Assembly: GCF_002803065.1 (NCBI RefSeq)
Contig: NZ_NNBL01000005.1
Coordinates: 248,001 to 312,000 of the forward strand
Length of the DNA stretch: 64,000 nucleotides
Direction: 5' to 3'
DNA from: Streptomyces sp. CB01635
Lineage (GTDB): Bacteria; Actinomycetota; Actinomycetes; Streptomycetales; Streptomycetaceae
The position numbers and the translations under genes are program-made. Below are positions 25,445 through 35,241 of this stretch, piece after piece; within the stretch, counting starts at the first letter, position 1; each line of letters starts with the position of its first letter. Below the pieces are notes generated by a model. The model saw only the letters and a program-made list of their open reading frames with translations. It did not search any database and was not told the origin of the DNA.

Positions 25445-25460
25445 GCCTCGCAGATGCGAC
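25445..25460. promoter_or_regulatory. Second copy of molybdenum-gene motif GCCTCGCA-GA-TGCGAC
   Basis: This 16-mer matches the element at 22022-22037 at every position except the two central bases and the penultimate base. Both copies have CGCA/TGCG arms. Here it lies 95 bp upstream of the di-Mop gene, ahead of a TACGGT hexamer (25490-25495) that could be a -10. Occurrence in two promoters of molybdenum genes suggests a site for the MerR-Mop regulators. Confidence 0.55.
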
Positions 25461-25554
25461 GGGCCTCACGCACAGCTGCACCCAACCCGACTACGGTGAT
25501 GCCTACGCAGGCCTAAAACCTGACATTCCACACCATTTCTGTGAGGCGTTCCGC

Positions 25555-25974
25555 ATGAGCCTGAGCATCCGCAATCAGCTTCCCGGCAGCGTTACCGGCA
25601 TCACCGCCGGTGAGGCCATGGCGACAGTCACGGTCCGCCTCGACGGCGGCCAGGACATCACCGCGGCGATCACCCTGGATGCCGTCAAGGACCTCGGCCT
25701 CGCCGAGGGATCCGCCGTACGCGCCCTGGTCAAGTCCACGGAGGTCTCCCTCGCCACCGGCACGGTCGAGGGCCTGTCCATCCGCAACCAGCTCCCCGGG
25801 ACGGTCGACGACGTCGTCGCGGGCGGTGCCATGGCCTCCGTCAAGGTCAGCATCCAGGGCGGCGAACTGACGTCCGCGATCACCAAGGACGCCGTCACCG
25901 ACCTGGCCCTGGCCCCCGGCTCCTCGGTCGTGGCCCTGATCAAGTCGACCGAGGTCTCGCTCGCGACCGCGTGA
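25555..25974 (+). CDS. Di-Mop molybdate-binding (molbindin-like) protein
   Basis: The 139-residue protein is two tandem Mop domains (residues 2-69 and 73-139) with near-identical starts LSIRNQLPGSV / LSIRNQLPGTV and ends VKSTEVSLAT / IKSTEVSLAT. It is of the ModG/molbindin type, which stores or buffers cytoplasmic molybdate. There is no DNA-binding domain. It follows modC after 174 bp with its own promoter-like region and the motif at 25445. Intragenic duplication is evident. Confidence 0.9.
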   Translation: MSLSIRNQLPGSVTGITAGEAMATVTVRLDGGQDITAAITLDAVKDLGLAEGSAVRALVKSTEVSLATGTVEGLSIRNQLPGTVDDVVAGGAMASVKVSIQGGELTSAITKDAVTDLALAPGSSVVALIKSTEVSLATA

Positions 25975-26048
25975 CGGCCGAGGGTTCACTGGTTACTTGA
26001 CCGAGGAAACCCGGCCGGCCACCGGAGAGGCCGCCGCCCGGACGCACG

Positions 26049-27458
<1,410 letters not shown>

Positions 27459-27621
27459 GGAGCGTTCCTGCCGTTTCGGTGAGACGCGAGTCTGGCGCTG
27501 ACGTGCACGACGGTACGTCCGAGACCCGGACCCACGCACATCCGCAACGCCAGCGCCTCCCGGGTCACCGCGCCGTCACGCCCCTGGGCGAAGCTCAGTC
27601 CCGGCACGGGCCGCGCCTCGT

Positions 27622-29682
27622 CTACTCCACCTCGATGCCGAAGTCCTGAACCAGCTGCTCCAGGCCACCCGCGTAGCCCTTGCCGCCCATGACGAAGTCC
27701 CAGTTCCCGTTCGGTCTGCGGCGGAAGGAACCGAGCACCAAGGCGGTTTCGCCCGGGCGGCCGTCGGAGACCTCAAGCCGTCCCAGGTCGGCCAGCCTCG
27801 GGTCGAGCAGCCGGATGCAGGCGTCCGTGAAGCCGGAGAGATCGGCGTCCGGGTTCACCTCCGGGTCGATCGCGGCGACGAGTACGAACCGGTCGGCCTC
27901 ATACGGCAACTCGTCGAAGGAGACGCAGATGGCGGCCTTGTCCGGTGCGGTCGGGGGCAGAACGCGTACGGAGCCGTCCGCCGTGTGCGGGTTGTTGTAG
28001 AAGACGAAGTGATCGTCACTGAGGATGCTGCTGCCACGGCAGACGAGAGCACACACATCCAGGGCGACGCCTCCGGTCCACGACATGCCCAGGATGTTGT
28101 AGTCGTCGGGCAGTCGAAAGTCCACAACCGTCGGAGTCGGCTGCGCTGCCGGGCGGCGGTTGCCATCGCCCAGGCGCCCTCGTAGGCCGTGCCGATGCAA
28201 CAGGTCGACGAGTTCGCTGCCGGAGATCAGTTCCAGCGGCTTGCCGTTGGCGAAGGTGTGCGAGCCCGGGCCGAACCCTGATGTCGTCACGAGGACACCC
28301 TTGTTGGCGCCGGCGTCCTGCACGGTTCCGTACAAGTCGCGGACGGCGGTGGGTGGCACGGTGTTGCGGTAGCGCTTCACCTGCACGACGATTTTGCCGC
28401 CTCGGATGGGTGTCGGATCCAGAGCGTCGACATCCACCCCGCCGTCGTTCGAGCGTTGGGTGGTGACCGCCTGCATCCCCATGGCCCGGAAGAGCTCGGC
28501 GACGAGATCCTCGAAGGCGATCGGATCCATGTCGTACAGGTCGGGTTCCTCGTCGCTGCCATGCGTGACGACGCGGTTTCCGACCTCCTGCGGCCGGCGA
28601 CCGGGCCGTACCGGCGTGAGCTGATCGGGGCGAGCGGAGAGCTGCCCGCGTAATGCGTCGGACAGGCAGCTGCCGGCGTCCACCTGGGCCAAGTACAGGT
28701 CGCGGAACGTTGCGCCCGACGTCATGACGGTTGCCAGGTAGATGTGGCCCGGACGGCCCGTCGTCGGGTCGTGCCCGTCCACGAACCCGTTCAAGGTCAC
28801 CGCCTCGAGCGTGCCCATCTCGTCCGCGGAGAAGAGTTCGTGCAGAACGAGCAGCATGCACTGCGCGAGAACTTCCCGGTACAGAGCCCGACGTTGGCCT
28901 ACTGGGCGGGACGTCTCCTTGTCCTGGTCCAACCCGGACATGTACCGAACGGACTTGACCTCGGGGACGACGGTGTAGGCGGGCAACTCCCAGTCCAGCA
29001 CCAGCTGGCGAGCCGCCGAGTCGTACGCGGCTGCCACCTGACGCGGGAAGCCCTCCGGCCATGCGGTCGAGGCGTAAAGAGCGGCGGAGAAGTACTCGAC
29101 CACGGAGTCGGGTTCGCGGCGCCTGACTGCTTCGGTCAGTTCTTCGACGCCTGCGTTGTGCCGGCGGACATCGGCCAGTTGGGCATCGGCCCACTGCTGG
29201 TACTCCCGCTGGTACGACGCCAGCTGTTGCTGCCGTTGGGCCTCCGCCGCCTGGGCCGACCGCCAGTCCCTCTCGAAATGCGCCCGAGCCTCGGCCTGCG
29301 CCTGGGCCCGCCGAGTGGCAGTCCACCCGCTCTGCGTTTGGTAGCGATTGAAGTCCGGCATGGGCACGGGCTGCGCCAAGGAGCCCGGAGCGAAGGGCTG
29401 GACCTCTTCAGGGCGCATGAGAGAGGGAGCCTTGAAAGGCGGAGCATGACAACCCGAGGCCAGAAGACCCTGCAGCGCCGCGACTTGAGCGTCCAGTTCC
29501 TCAGTTCGGCGCAGGGCCTCTGCCTGCCGGTACTCGCGGTGGTTCTGGATCGCTCGCCGTTGATAGGCACGTGCTTGCTGCGCTTCCTGCCTCTGCCGTC
29601 TGGCTTCGGCCTCCATCTGGCGCTGCTGCTGCCGCTGCATTTCAGCCCAGACGCCGACCGAGCCACTGGAGCGTCGACTCAT
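27622..29682 (-). CDS. Coiled-coil / Mrr-type nuclease / TerD fusion protein
   Basis: The 686-residue protein (MSRRSSGSVGVW start at ATG 29682) has Gln/Arg-rich coiled coils (about 12-70 and 125-170), a middle region of unknown fold (about 170-370), an Mrr_cat nuclease core (about 387-490: FEDLVAELF, a GGVDVDALD segment with the acid near 417, and QVK with Lys436), and a C-terminal TerD domain (about 517-686, ending WDFVMGGKG). The key residues of the D-x-n-(E/Q)-x-K nuclease motif are present. TerD domains occur in tellurite/phage/stress clusters with predicted nucleic-acid functions. No ter operon partners are adjacent. Third-position GC looks lower than in neighbours, hinting at transfer. 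The frame extends to 29775 but that stretch has non-coding-like codon use. Confidence 0.82.
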   Translation of the reverse strand: MSRRSSGSVGVWAEMQRQQQRQMEAEARRQRQEAQQARAYQRRAIQNHREYRQAEALRRTEELDAQVAALQGLLASGCHAPPFKAPSLMRPEEVQPFAPGSLAQPVPMPDFNRYQTQSGWTATRRAQAQAEARAHFERDWRSAQAAEAQRQQQLASYQREYQQWADAQLADVRRHNAGVEELTEAVRRREPDSVVEYFSAALYASTAWPEGFPRQVAAAYDSAARQLVLDWELPAYTVVPEVKSVRYMSGLDQDKETSRPVGQRRALYREVLAQCMLLVLHELFSADEMGTLEAVTLNGFVDGHDPTTGRPGHIYLATVMTSGATFRDLYLAQVDAGSCLSDALRGQLSARPDQLTPVRPGRRPQEVGNRVVTHGSDEEPDLYDMDPIAFEDLVAELFRAMGMQAVTTQRSNDGGVDVDALDPTPIRGGKIVVQVKRYRNTVPPTAVRDLYGTVQDAGANKGVLVTTSGFGPGSHTFANGKPLELISGSELVDLLHRHGLRGRLGDGNRRPAAQPTPTVVDFRLPDDYNILGMSWTGGVALDVCALVCRGSSILSDDHFVFYNNPHTADGSVRVLPPTAPDKAAICVSFDELPYEADRFVLVAAIDPEVNPDADLSGFTDACIRLLDPRLADLGRLEVSDGRPGETALVLGSFRRRPNGNWDFVMGGKGYAGGLEQLVQDFGIEVE

Positions 29683-29894
29683 GTGTTGCAGGCCCTCCCC
29701 AAGGCGCTCCGGTTGTCCCCACAACCAGTTGTAAAGGGACGACTGTATCGAGCGATACCCATTTCGCACATCCACTCGTCAAAGGCCGACCGCAGCGGGG
29801 CTCCATCGGTCAGGTGACGGTCGGGCAGGCATCACCGTCGGGCTTCACCTGATCACCGCATATGCTGTGGCCGCCCGGAGGAGGGGCCATTCAC

Positions 29895-30740
29895 GTGAGT
29901 GCACAGCGATGCCCCTTGTGCGGGTCCGAACCGATTGCCGACCAGCAGCCGGCGTGCGGCTGCGCGACGTCCGCACCGGCGGTGCCGGCGAACCCGGTGT
30001 TCGGGCAGGTGACCCCGCCCGGTCAGTCCGCCGGGACGGTGGCCCGGGAGGATCTGCAGCTCTTCGAAGGGCCGGTCGGGGTCGGGCCGGCCGCCGAGGG
30101 CACGTCGGTCCGGACTTCGGAGCATGTCGTCGCCGCCGGTCGTGGTCGTCGGCCACCCGCGCGCCTCAGGCGCCGGTGGGTGATCGTCGGGACCGCGGCG
30201 TTGGGTGTCGGGGCGGCCGCCGTCATCGCCGTGGCGAGTGGCGTGTTCAGCTCCGGGACCGGCCCGAGCCGGACCGTGTCGGCGGCGGACGATTCCGCCG
30301 TGCCCGCGCCGTCCGGATCCGTCTCGTCGCGGTCGGCGGACCCTTCTCCCGAGAACGGCGGGGCGCGCGCGACCCGCTCCCCCAGCCCGTCGTCGGCGGC
30401 CTCCCAAACGGCGTCCAGCTCGGCGGCCGCACCCGCGTCCGCCTCGGCGAAATCCTCCTCCGCGACGCCCTCCGCGCCCGCACCCACGGTGTCTTCCGCC
30501 GCCGGCCCGGTGTCCGGCGCCCGAGTCCTGTCCACCGGCAGCCACGGCGGTCAGGTCAAAGACCTCCAACGACGGCTGACCCAAATCAACTTGTACACGG
30601 GGCCGACCGACGGCAGGTACTCGACCGATGTCGCGGACGCGGTCCACCGCTATCAGGCGGCCCGCGGCATCGACGAGGACGCCGGTGTGTACGGTCCCGA
30701 GACGCGGGCCGCGCTGGAGTCGGAGACCCGGCGCGGCTGA
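29895..30740 (+). CDS. Zinc-ribbon membrane protein with C-terminal peptidoglycan-binding domain
   Basis: The 281-residue protein (GTG 29895 after GGAGGAGGGG) begins with a treble-clef-like CPLCG ... CGC Cys pair pattern, then a basic stretch, one membrane helix (about 95-116, WVIVGTAALGVGAAAVIAVASGVF), a long Ser/Ala/Pro-rich wall-spanning linker, and a PG_binding_1 domain (about 205-278, GSHGGQVKDLQRRLTQI and DVADAVHRYQAARG). It probably links a cytoplasmic or membrane zinc-ribbon head to peptidoglycan. Function is not established. Confidence 0.85.
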   Translation: MSAQRCPLCGSEPIADQQPACGCATSAPAVPANPVFGQVTPPGQSAGTVAREDLQLFEGPVGVGPAAEGTSVRTSEHVVAAGRGRRPPARLRRRWVIVGTAALGVGAAAVIAVASGVFSSGTGPSRTVSAADDSAVPAPSGSVSSRSADPSPENGGARATRSPSPSSAASQTASSSAAAPASASAKSSSATPSAPAPTVSSAAGPVSGARVLSTGSHGGQVKDLQRRLTQINLYTGPTDGRYSTDVADAVHRYQAARGIDEDAGVYGPETRAALESETRRG

Positions 30741-30791
30741 GAGCATGGCCGTCCGTCGTCGTCCCGTACCACGTGAGGAAGTTGACCCGTC

Positions 30792-31439
30792 ATGTCGCTC
30801 GTGCCCGCCGATCCGACCGTGCTTCACCCGATGCCGGGGCAGTCGCGGGTCGTGCTGCTCAAGCCGCTTGTCACCTCGCCGCTGATCGAGGTCGGCGCGT
30901 TCTCGTACTACGACGATCCTGACGACCCGACCGCCTTCGAGACGCGCAATGTGCTGTACCACTACGGGCCGGAGAAGCTGGTCATCGGGAAGTTCTGCGC
31001 GCTGGGCGAGGGCGTGCGGTTCATCATGAACGGTGCCAACCACCGTATGGACGGCCCGTCGACGTTCCCCTTCCCCATCATGGGCGGCTCGTGGGCGGAC
31101 CACTTCGATCTCATCAGCGGGCTGCCCGGCCGGGGTGACACGGTGGTCGGGAACGACGTGTGGTTCGGCTACCGCACCACGGTGATGCCCGGCGTACGCA
31201 TCGGGCACGGGGCGATCATCGCCTCGGGTTCCGTGGTCGTCGACGACGTGCCCGACTACGGGATCGTCGGCGGCAACCCGGCGAAACTCATCCGCCGCCG
31301 TCACTCCGACGAGGACGTCGAGCGCCTGCTCTCCCTCGCGTGGTGGGACTGGCCCACCGAGCACCTCACCGAGCACGTGCGCACCGTCATGTCCGGCTCC
31401 GTCGACGCTCTGGAGGCCGTGGCCCCGAAGCCGCGGTGA
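30792..31439 (+). CDS. CatB/Vat-type hexapeptide O-acetyltransferase
   Basis: The 215-residue protein has left-handed beta-helix repeats (LVIGKFCALGEGVRFI, VVGNDVWFGYRTTVMPGVRIGHGAIIASGSVVVDDVP) and catalytic-type His in MNGANHRMDG, placing it with xenobiotic (chloramphenicol/streptogramin) O-acetyltransferases. Such enzymes acetylate antibiotics or sugars using acetyl-CoA. Whether it confers resistance cannot be told. ATG 30792 lies 51 bp after the previous gene on the same strand. Confidence 0.88.
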   Translation: MSLVPADPTVLHPMPGQSRVVLLKPLVTSPLIEVGAFSYYDDPDDPTAFETRNVLYHYGPEKLVIGKFCALGEGVRFIMNGANHRMDGPSTFPFPIMGGSWADHFDLISGLPGRGDTVVGNDVWFGYRTTVMPGVRIGHGAIIASGSVVVDDVPDYGIVGGNPAKLIRRRHSDEDVERLLSLAWWDWPTEHLTEHVRTVMSGSVDALEAVAPKPR

Positions 31440-31582
31440 TCGGGACGGCGGGCATCGCTCCCAGCACCTCCTCTGTGCGCGCGCCCAGTTCGGGTGCCGG
31501 CGTGCGGAAGGCCGAGATCCAGAGGAACGGCATCGCCAAGGACCTGGCGCTTCTCGGCTGAACCGGGCCGTCGGCCTACCGG

Positions 31583-31616
31583 GCGGCCCCGCAGGCCACG
31601 GCGCCTGCGGGGCCGC
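31583..31616. terminator. Strong stem-loop, probable terminator
   Basis: Arms GCGGCCCCGCAGGC (31583-31596) and GCCTGCGGGGCCGC (31603-31616) pair perfectly over 14 bp around a 6-base loop. No T-run follows, as is usual for high-GC actinomycetes. It would end the acetyltransferase transcript. Confidence 0.75.
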
Positions 31617-31643
31617 TCGTTGCACTTGGTACACGCCAATGCC

Positions 31644-31673
31644 TTGACGCCACGATGGGCACTCCTTTAAATC
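31644..31673 (+). promoter_or_regulatory. Promoter candidate of GH16 gene
   Basis: TTGACG (31644-31649) and TAAATC (31668-31673) are separated by 18 bp, a housekeeping-like arrangement. It is about 110 bp upstream of the GH16 start; the long leader is AT-richer with paired AAGTG/CACTT segments that could fold. No start site is proven. Confidence 0.5.
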
Positions 31674-31785
31674 AAGAAGTGAAGGAAGTGCCTCAAGTGG
31701 CCGTCGTCGGCGTTCACTTCCGGATGCTTCGCTTGCTTCTTTGTCATGCACGCGACCTCCCACACGACCCCCCACGTGAAGCGAT

Positions 31786-32667
31786 GTGATGACCGTGCGC
31801 TCATCCTGGCGCCGCCGCGCCTCCCTGTACGCCGCCTCCCTGGCCTGCTGCGCCGCGAGCCTGGCGGCGATGCCCAGCGGCGCGTCCGCCGCCCCGGCGC
31901 CCATCGACAGTCCCGCGAAAGCCGCCGCCGCGGCCACGTTCACCGATGATTTCAACGGCGCAGCGGGCTCTGCCGTCGACGGCGGCAAGTGGCAGATCGA
32001 GACCGGCGACAACGTCAACAACCATGAGCGGCAGTACTACACCGCGGGCAACAGCAACGCCGCGCTGGACGGCCAGGGCAACCTGGTCATCACGGCCCGC
32101 AAGGAGAACCCGAACAACTACCAGTGCTGGTACGGGCGTTGCGAGTACACCTCGGCCCGGCTCAACACCTCGGGCAAGTTCACCCAGGCCTACGGTCATG
32201 TCGAGGCCCGGATGAAGGTGCCGCGCGGGCAGGGCATGTGGCCCGCGTTCTGGATGCTCGGGGACGACATCGGCAGCGTCGGCTGGCCGGCCAGCGGCGA
32301 GATCGACGTCATGGAGAACGTCGGCTTCGAACCCAGCACGGTCCACGGCACGCTGCACGGCCCCGGATACTCGGGCTCGGGCGGCATCGGCGCGGCCTAC
32401 ACGCTGCCCGGCGGGCAGGCCTTCGCGGACGGATTCCACACGTTCGCCGTCGACTGGGCGCCGAACTCCGTCAAGTGGTCGGTCGACGGCAACGTCTACC
32501 AGACCCGAACGCCCGCCGACGTCGGCGGCAACCAGTGGGCGTTCAACAAGCCGTTCTTCCTGATCCTCAACCTCGCGGTCGGCGGCTACTGGCCGGGCGA
32601 CCCCGACGGCAGCACGAGCTTCCCCCAGCAGCTCGTCGTCGACTACGTCCACGTAACCACCCAGTAG
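31786..32667 (+). CDS. Secreted GH16 beta-glucanase (laminarinase-like)
   Basis: The 293-residue enzyme has a twin-Arg-containing signal peptide (SSWRRRASLYAASLACCAASL, cleavage near ASAAP) and the GH16 catalytic signature E-I-D-V-M-E (GEIDVMENVG, Glu about 171 and 176). Residues such as WPAFWMLG and VDWAPNSVKWSVDG are typical of endo-beta-1,3(1,4)-glucanases. It should degrade laminarin- or lichenan-type glucans outside the cell. Start codons GTG 31786 and ATG 31789 are adjacent and cannot be separated. Confidence 0.9.
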   Translation: MMTVRSSWRRRASLYAASLACCAASLAAMPSGASAAPAPIDSPAKAAAAATFTDDFNGAAGSAVDGGKWQIETGDNVNNHERQYYTAGNSNAALDGQGNLVITARKENPNNYQCWYGRCEYTSARLNTSGKFTQAYGHVEARMKVPRGQGMWPAFWMLGDDIGSVGWPASGEIDVMENVGFEPSTVHGTLHGPGYSGSGGIGAAYTLPGGQAFADGFHTFAVDWAPNSVKWSVDGNVYQTRTPADVGGNQWAFNKPFFLILNLAVGGYWPGDPDGSTSFPQQLVVDYVHVTTQ

Positions 32668-32734
32668 GAGGGGACGATGTCCCGGGACGGCCGGTGTCCG
32701 ACGGGCCCGCTGTCCCGGGACATCGGCGTCCGGT

Positions 32735-33565
32735 TCACGATGCCGCCGGACCGTACCCGGTCAGCTCGTCCGTCAGGGCCATCAGGCGCCGACGGGCCTC
32801 CTTGTCGTAGGCCTGTTCGTGGGCGCGGGTGTCCGTGAAGCGGTCGAAGTACCGGCCCGTGGTGGACCCGAGCTCCGGGTCCGTGATCAGCCGCACCGTC
32901 GGGCGTACCCCCTCGTCGATTCCCGTCACCGGGGTGAGGCCGTACGCGCGCACTCCTTCCGTGTCCATGAGATGCGCCGGATGCAGGGCGTTGACCGTGA
33001 CACCCGTGCCTTCGAGTTCCGCGCCCAGCTCGAACGTCGCCATGATCAGGGCGAGTTTGCTGCGGCAGTACGCCCGCAGCCCTTCGTAGTCCCGCTCCAG
33101 CATGACGTCGTCGAAGTCGATGCGCTCCTGCCCGAGGGAGGCGACGTTGACGACGCGGGCGGGCGCGGAGGCCTCGAGCAAGGGAAGCAGGCCGCGGATC
33201 AGGGCGTACGGGGCCAAGTGGTTCACGGCGAACCGCAGTTCATGTCCCTGCGCGCTCAGCTCCCGCCGCAGCGGCTCCGCGCCGCCACCGGCGACCGCGT
33301 TGTTGACCAGCACGTCGAGACGGGGTTCGGCGTCGCGGATCCGGTCCGCCATGGCGCGTACCTGGTCGAGGTCCGAGAGGTCGGCGAGGTACGTACGGAC
33401 GGTGGTGTCCGGTGCGGCCGCCCGCGCCTCCGCGGCGACCGCTTCGAGCCGGCCTGCGTCACGGCCGTGCAGGAGGAGGGTCTCGCCGCGCGCGGCGAGG
33501 TCGAGGGCGATGCCACGGCCCAGCCCCTGGGTCGCTCCGGTGATCAAGGTGATGCGTGCGTTCAT
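32735..33565 (-). CDS. Short-chain dehydrogenase/reductase
   Basis: The 276-residue enzyme (ATG 33565) has the NAD(P)-binding TGATQGLGRGI motif, NNAVAGGG (NNAG-like), and in the catalytic region the YCRSKLALI sequence carrying the Tyr-x-x-x-Lys pair (residues near 155). It belongs to classical/atypical SDRs; substrate is unknown. AGGA lies eight bases before ATG 33565. The gene is on the same strand as the HEAT protein and deformylase, with a 69-bp gap. Confidence 0.87.
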   Translation of the reverse strand: MNARITLITGATQGLGRGIALDLAARGETLLLHGRDAGRLEAVAAEARAAAPDTTVRTYLADLSDLDQVRAMADRIRDAEPRLDVLVNNAVAGGGAEPLRRELSAQGHELRFAVNHLAPYALIRGLLPLLEASAPARVVNVASLGQERIDFDDVMLERDYEGLRAYCRSKLALIMATFELGAELEGTGVTVNALHPAHLMDTEGVRAYGLTPVTGIDEGVRPTVRLITDPELGSTTGRYFDRFTDTRAHEQAYDKEARRRLMALTDELTGYGPAAS

Positions 33566-33634
33566 GACGCCCATCCTGACGGGCGCGACGCCGCGAAAGG
33601 GAGAGCGTGCCACGCCTGGTGTTCCCACCACCAC

Positions 33635-34447
33635 TCATCGAGGAGTACGCCTCTCCTCCCGCCGTTCGACGACGGCCGCCGCCAGCTCGCGTACGTCGGC
33701 GTCCGGGTCGGCCGCGAGACGTTCGAGGAGTGCGTCGACCCCCGGTGTCGACCAGCCGGCGACCGCGTCGGCGAGAGCCTCGCGCACCGCCGGCTCAGGG
33801 TGGTCGACAAGCCGCGACAGGCGTGCGACCGGACCCCGCCGGCGCAGCCCGAACCAGCGCAGCGCCTCGCACAGAGCGGTGGCGTCGCCCGGCTCTCCGG
33901 CCGCCTCGACCCGTCGCAGCAGGACCGGCGCCGGGGGCGGCGGGCCGTCGTCGGGGTGCGGCCTGCGCTCACGCAGCCGCCGGGACCCGTACTCGCCGCG
34001 CACCCGGCAGCCCGCGCAGGTGCATGGCACGACGCCGTGCGCGTTGGGGAAGTAGCGCCATCCGGTCACCTGACGGACGGCTCGGACGCGCTGCACCTCC
34101 CGCTTGGTGACCGCCCGGGGGAGGAAAACCTCCCACCCGCGCGGGTCGTCCATCGCGGCCAGCCGGCGCACCGCGTCGCCGGCCGTCGTCGCCAGCGGGT
34201 CTCGGTTGTACCGGCCCACCGTGACCGGCTCGTCGTCCGGCAGCCGCACCTGGACGGCGACAAGCCCGCGCGGCCCACCGTGCCGTGCCAGCTCCCGCAG
34301 CCACTGGTGCGTGAGCGTGTACGACGCGAGCACGGGGAAGCAGTACACGCCACGCCCGCCGTCGCGGTGCCGGCTGACGGCCCGGATACCCGCCCGCCTG
34401 ATGCGCGCCGCGTTGGCCTGGGGGGTCAGGTGTACGAACATCGCCAT
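33635..34447 (-). CDS. HEAT-repeat protein with ART-like N-terminal domain
   Basis: The 270-residue protein has an N-terminal domain with H6 in MFVHLTPQ, G20, the pair Y35 in RGVYCF, and E106 in GWEVFLP, in order and spacing of the H-Y-E ADP-ribosyltransferase-like fold; this is a pattern match only. A Cys cluster CTCAGC (about 142-147) lies between it and HEAT-type helices (about 205-265, VARLSRLVDHPEPAVREAL and LLERLAADPDADVRELA). ATG 34447 (MAMFVHL) is used; it is 40 bp after the deformylase stop. Databases usually call it a HEAT protein of unknown role. Confidence 0.7.
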   Translation of the reverse strand: MAMFVHLTPQANAARIRRAGIRAVSRHRDGGRGVYCFPVLASYTLTHQWLRELARHGGPRGLVAVQVRLPDDEPVTVGRYNRDPLATTAGDAVRRLAAMDDPRGWEVFLPRAVTKREVQRVRAVRQVTGWRYFPNAHGVVPCTCAGCRVRGEYGSRRLRERRPHPDDGPPPPAPVLLRRVEAAGEPGDATALCEALRWFGLRRRGPVARLSRLVDHPEPAVREALADAVAGWSTPGVDALLERLAADPDADVRELAAAVVERREERRTPR

Positions 34448-34487
34448 GGCCGCGATCCTAGGGTCTTTCGCCTGGATCAGGCCGGGC

Positions 34488-35150
34488 TCACTTGCCCAGC
34501 TCGGCCGCGCGGGCCGCGCGCCGGGCGAACACGTCACCCTTCATAGCCTCCATCTCATCCAGCGCCGCCTTCCGTTCGCGCCGGGCGAGCCGGTCCAGAT
34601 ACGTACGGCCGTAGAGGTGGTCCGTCTCGTGTTGCAGGCAGCGCGCGAAGTATCCGCGGCCTTCGATCACCAGCAGATTGCCGTCCTTGTCACGCCCTCG
34701 GACGACTGCGTGGTCCGGCCGGGGTACGAGCTTGTAGGGGCCGGGGACGGACAGGCATCCCTCCGATTCCTCGGCCAGGACGCGTTGTGCGGCGGGCAGT
34801 TCGTCGAGGACGGGGTTGGCGATGTGTCCGACGTGGCGTACGCCCCAGTCGTCCGTGATGTCCCACACGAACAGCTGGAGGTCCACATCGATCTGGTTGG
34901 CGGCGATGGCCGCGCCGTCCGCGACCGCGTTCGTCGCGAACATGTCGTCGATGAGGTGGGCCAGTTCGGGGGTTCCGAACTCTGTCACCTCGCGGCAGCG
35001 GCGGTGCAGAACATCCTCCCCCACGACCGTGATGCGGCGCACCGTTCCGCGCGCGACCTCCGGCGGGAGCACAGGGAACGAGTCCACGGGGACACCCTGC
35101 ACTCTCATCCGGAAATCGCGTGATGTTGCGTCACTGAACGGGACAGCCAT
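34488..35150 (-). CDS. def: Peptide deformylase
   Basis: The 220-residue enzyme removes the N-formyl group from nascent proteins. Metal ligands are visible as EGCLS (Cys132) and HETDH (His174, His178 with Glu175). The third signature is GAAIAANQ in place of canonical GxGLAAxQ. A C-terminal basic helix extends beyond the core. Start ATG 35150 has GGAGG eleven bases away; ATG 35108 would shorten the product to 206. Streptomycetes have several deformylases; this copy is paired with a divergent ArsR-like regulator. Confidence 0.92.
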   Translation of the reverse strand: MAVPFSDATSRDFRMRVQGVPVDSFPVLPPEVARGTVRRITVVGEDVLHRRCREVTEFGTPELAHLIDDMFATNAVADGAAIAANQIDVDLQLFVWDITDDWGVRHVGHIANPVLDELPAAQRVLAEESEGCLSVPGPYKLVPRPDHAVVRGRDKDGNLLVIEGRGYFARCLQHETDHLYGRTYLDRLARRERKAALDEMEAMKGDVFARRAARAAELGK

Positions 35151-35241
35151 GGGTGTTGACGCCTCCAGAGCAGGCCGAAGGAGGACCGGACCGGAGCGCG
35201 TCCCGGTCCGGCTCGGCGGACTTGACCGACTTGACCAACTG

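Larger units (their letters stand above)
31440..31785. other. 346-bp gene-free stretch with terminator and promoter
   Basis: No convincing gene is present. The first 120 bp continue an open frame encoding the segment VRKAEIQRNGIAKDLALLG before a stop at 31561; this may be a relic of a lost gene, but I cannot identify it. The stretch then holds a strong hairpin (31583-31616), a promoter-like pair (31644-31673) and an AT-richer leader to the GH16 gene. Confidence 0.6.
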
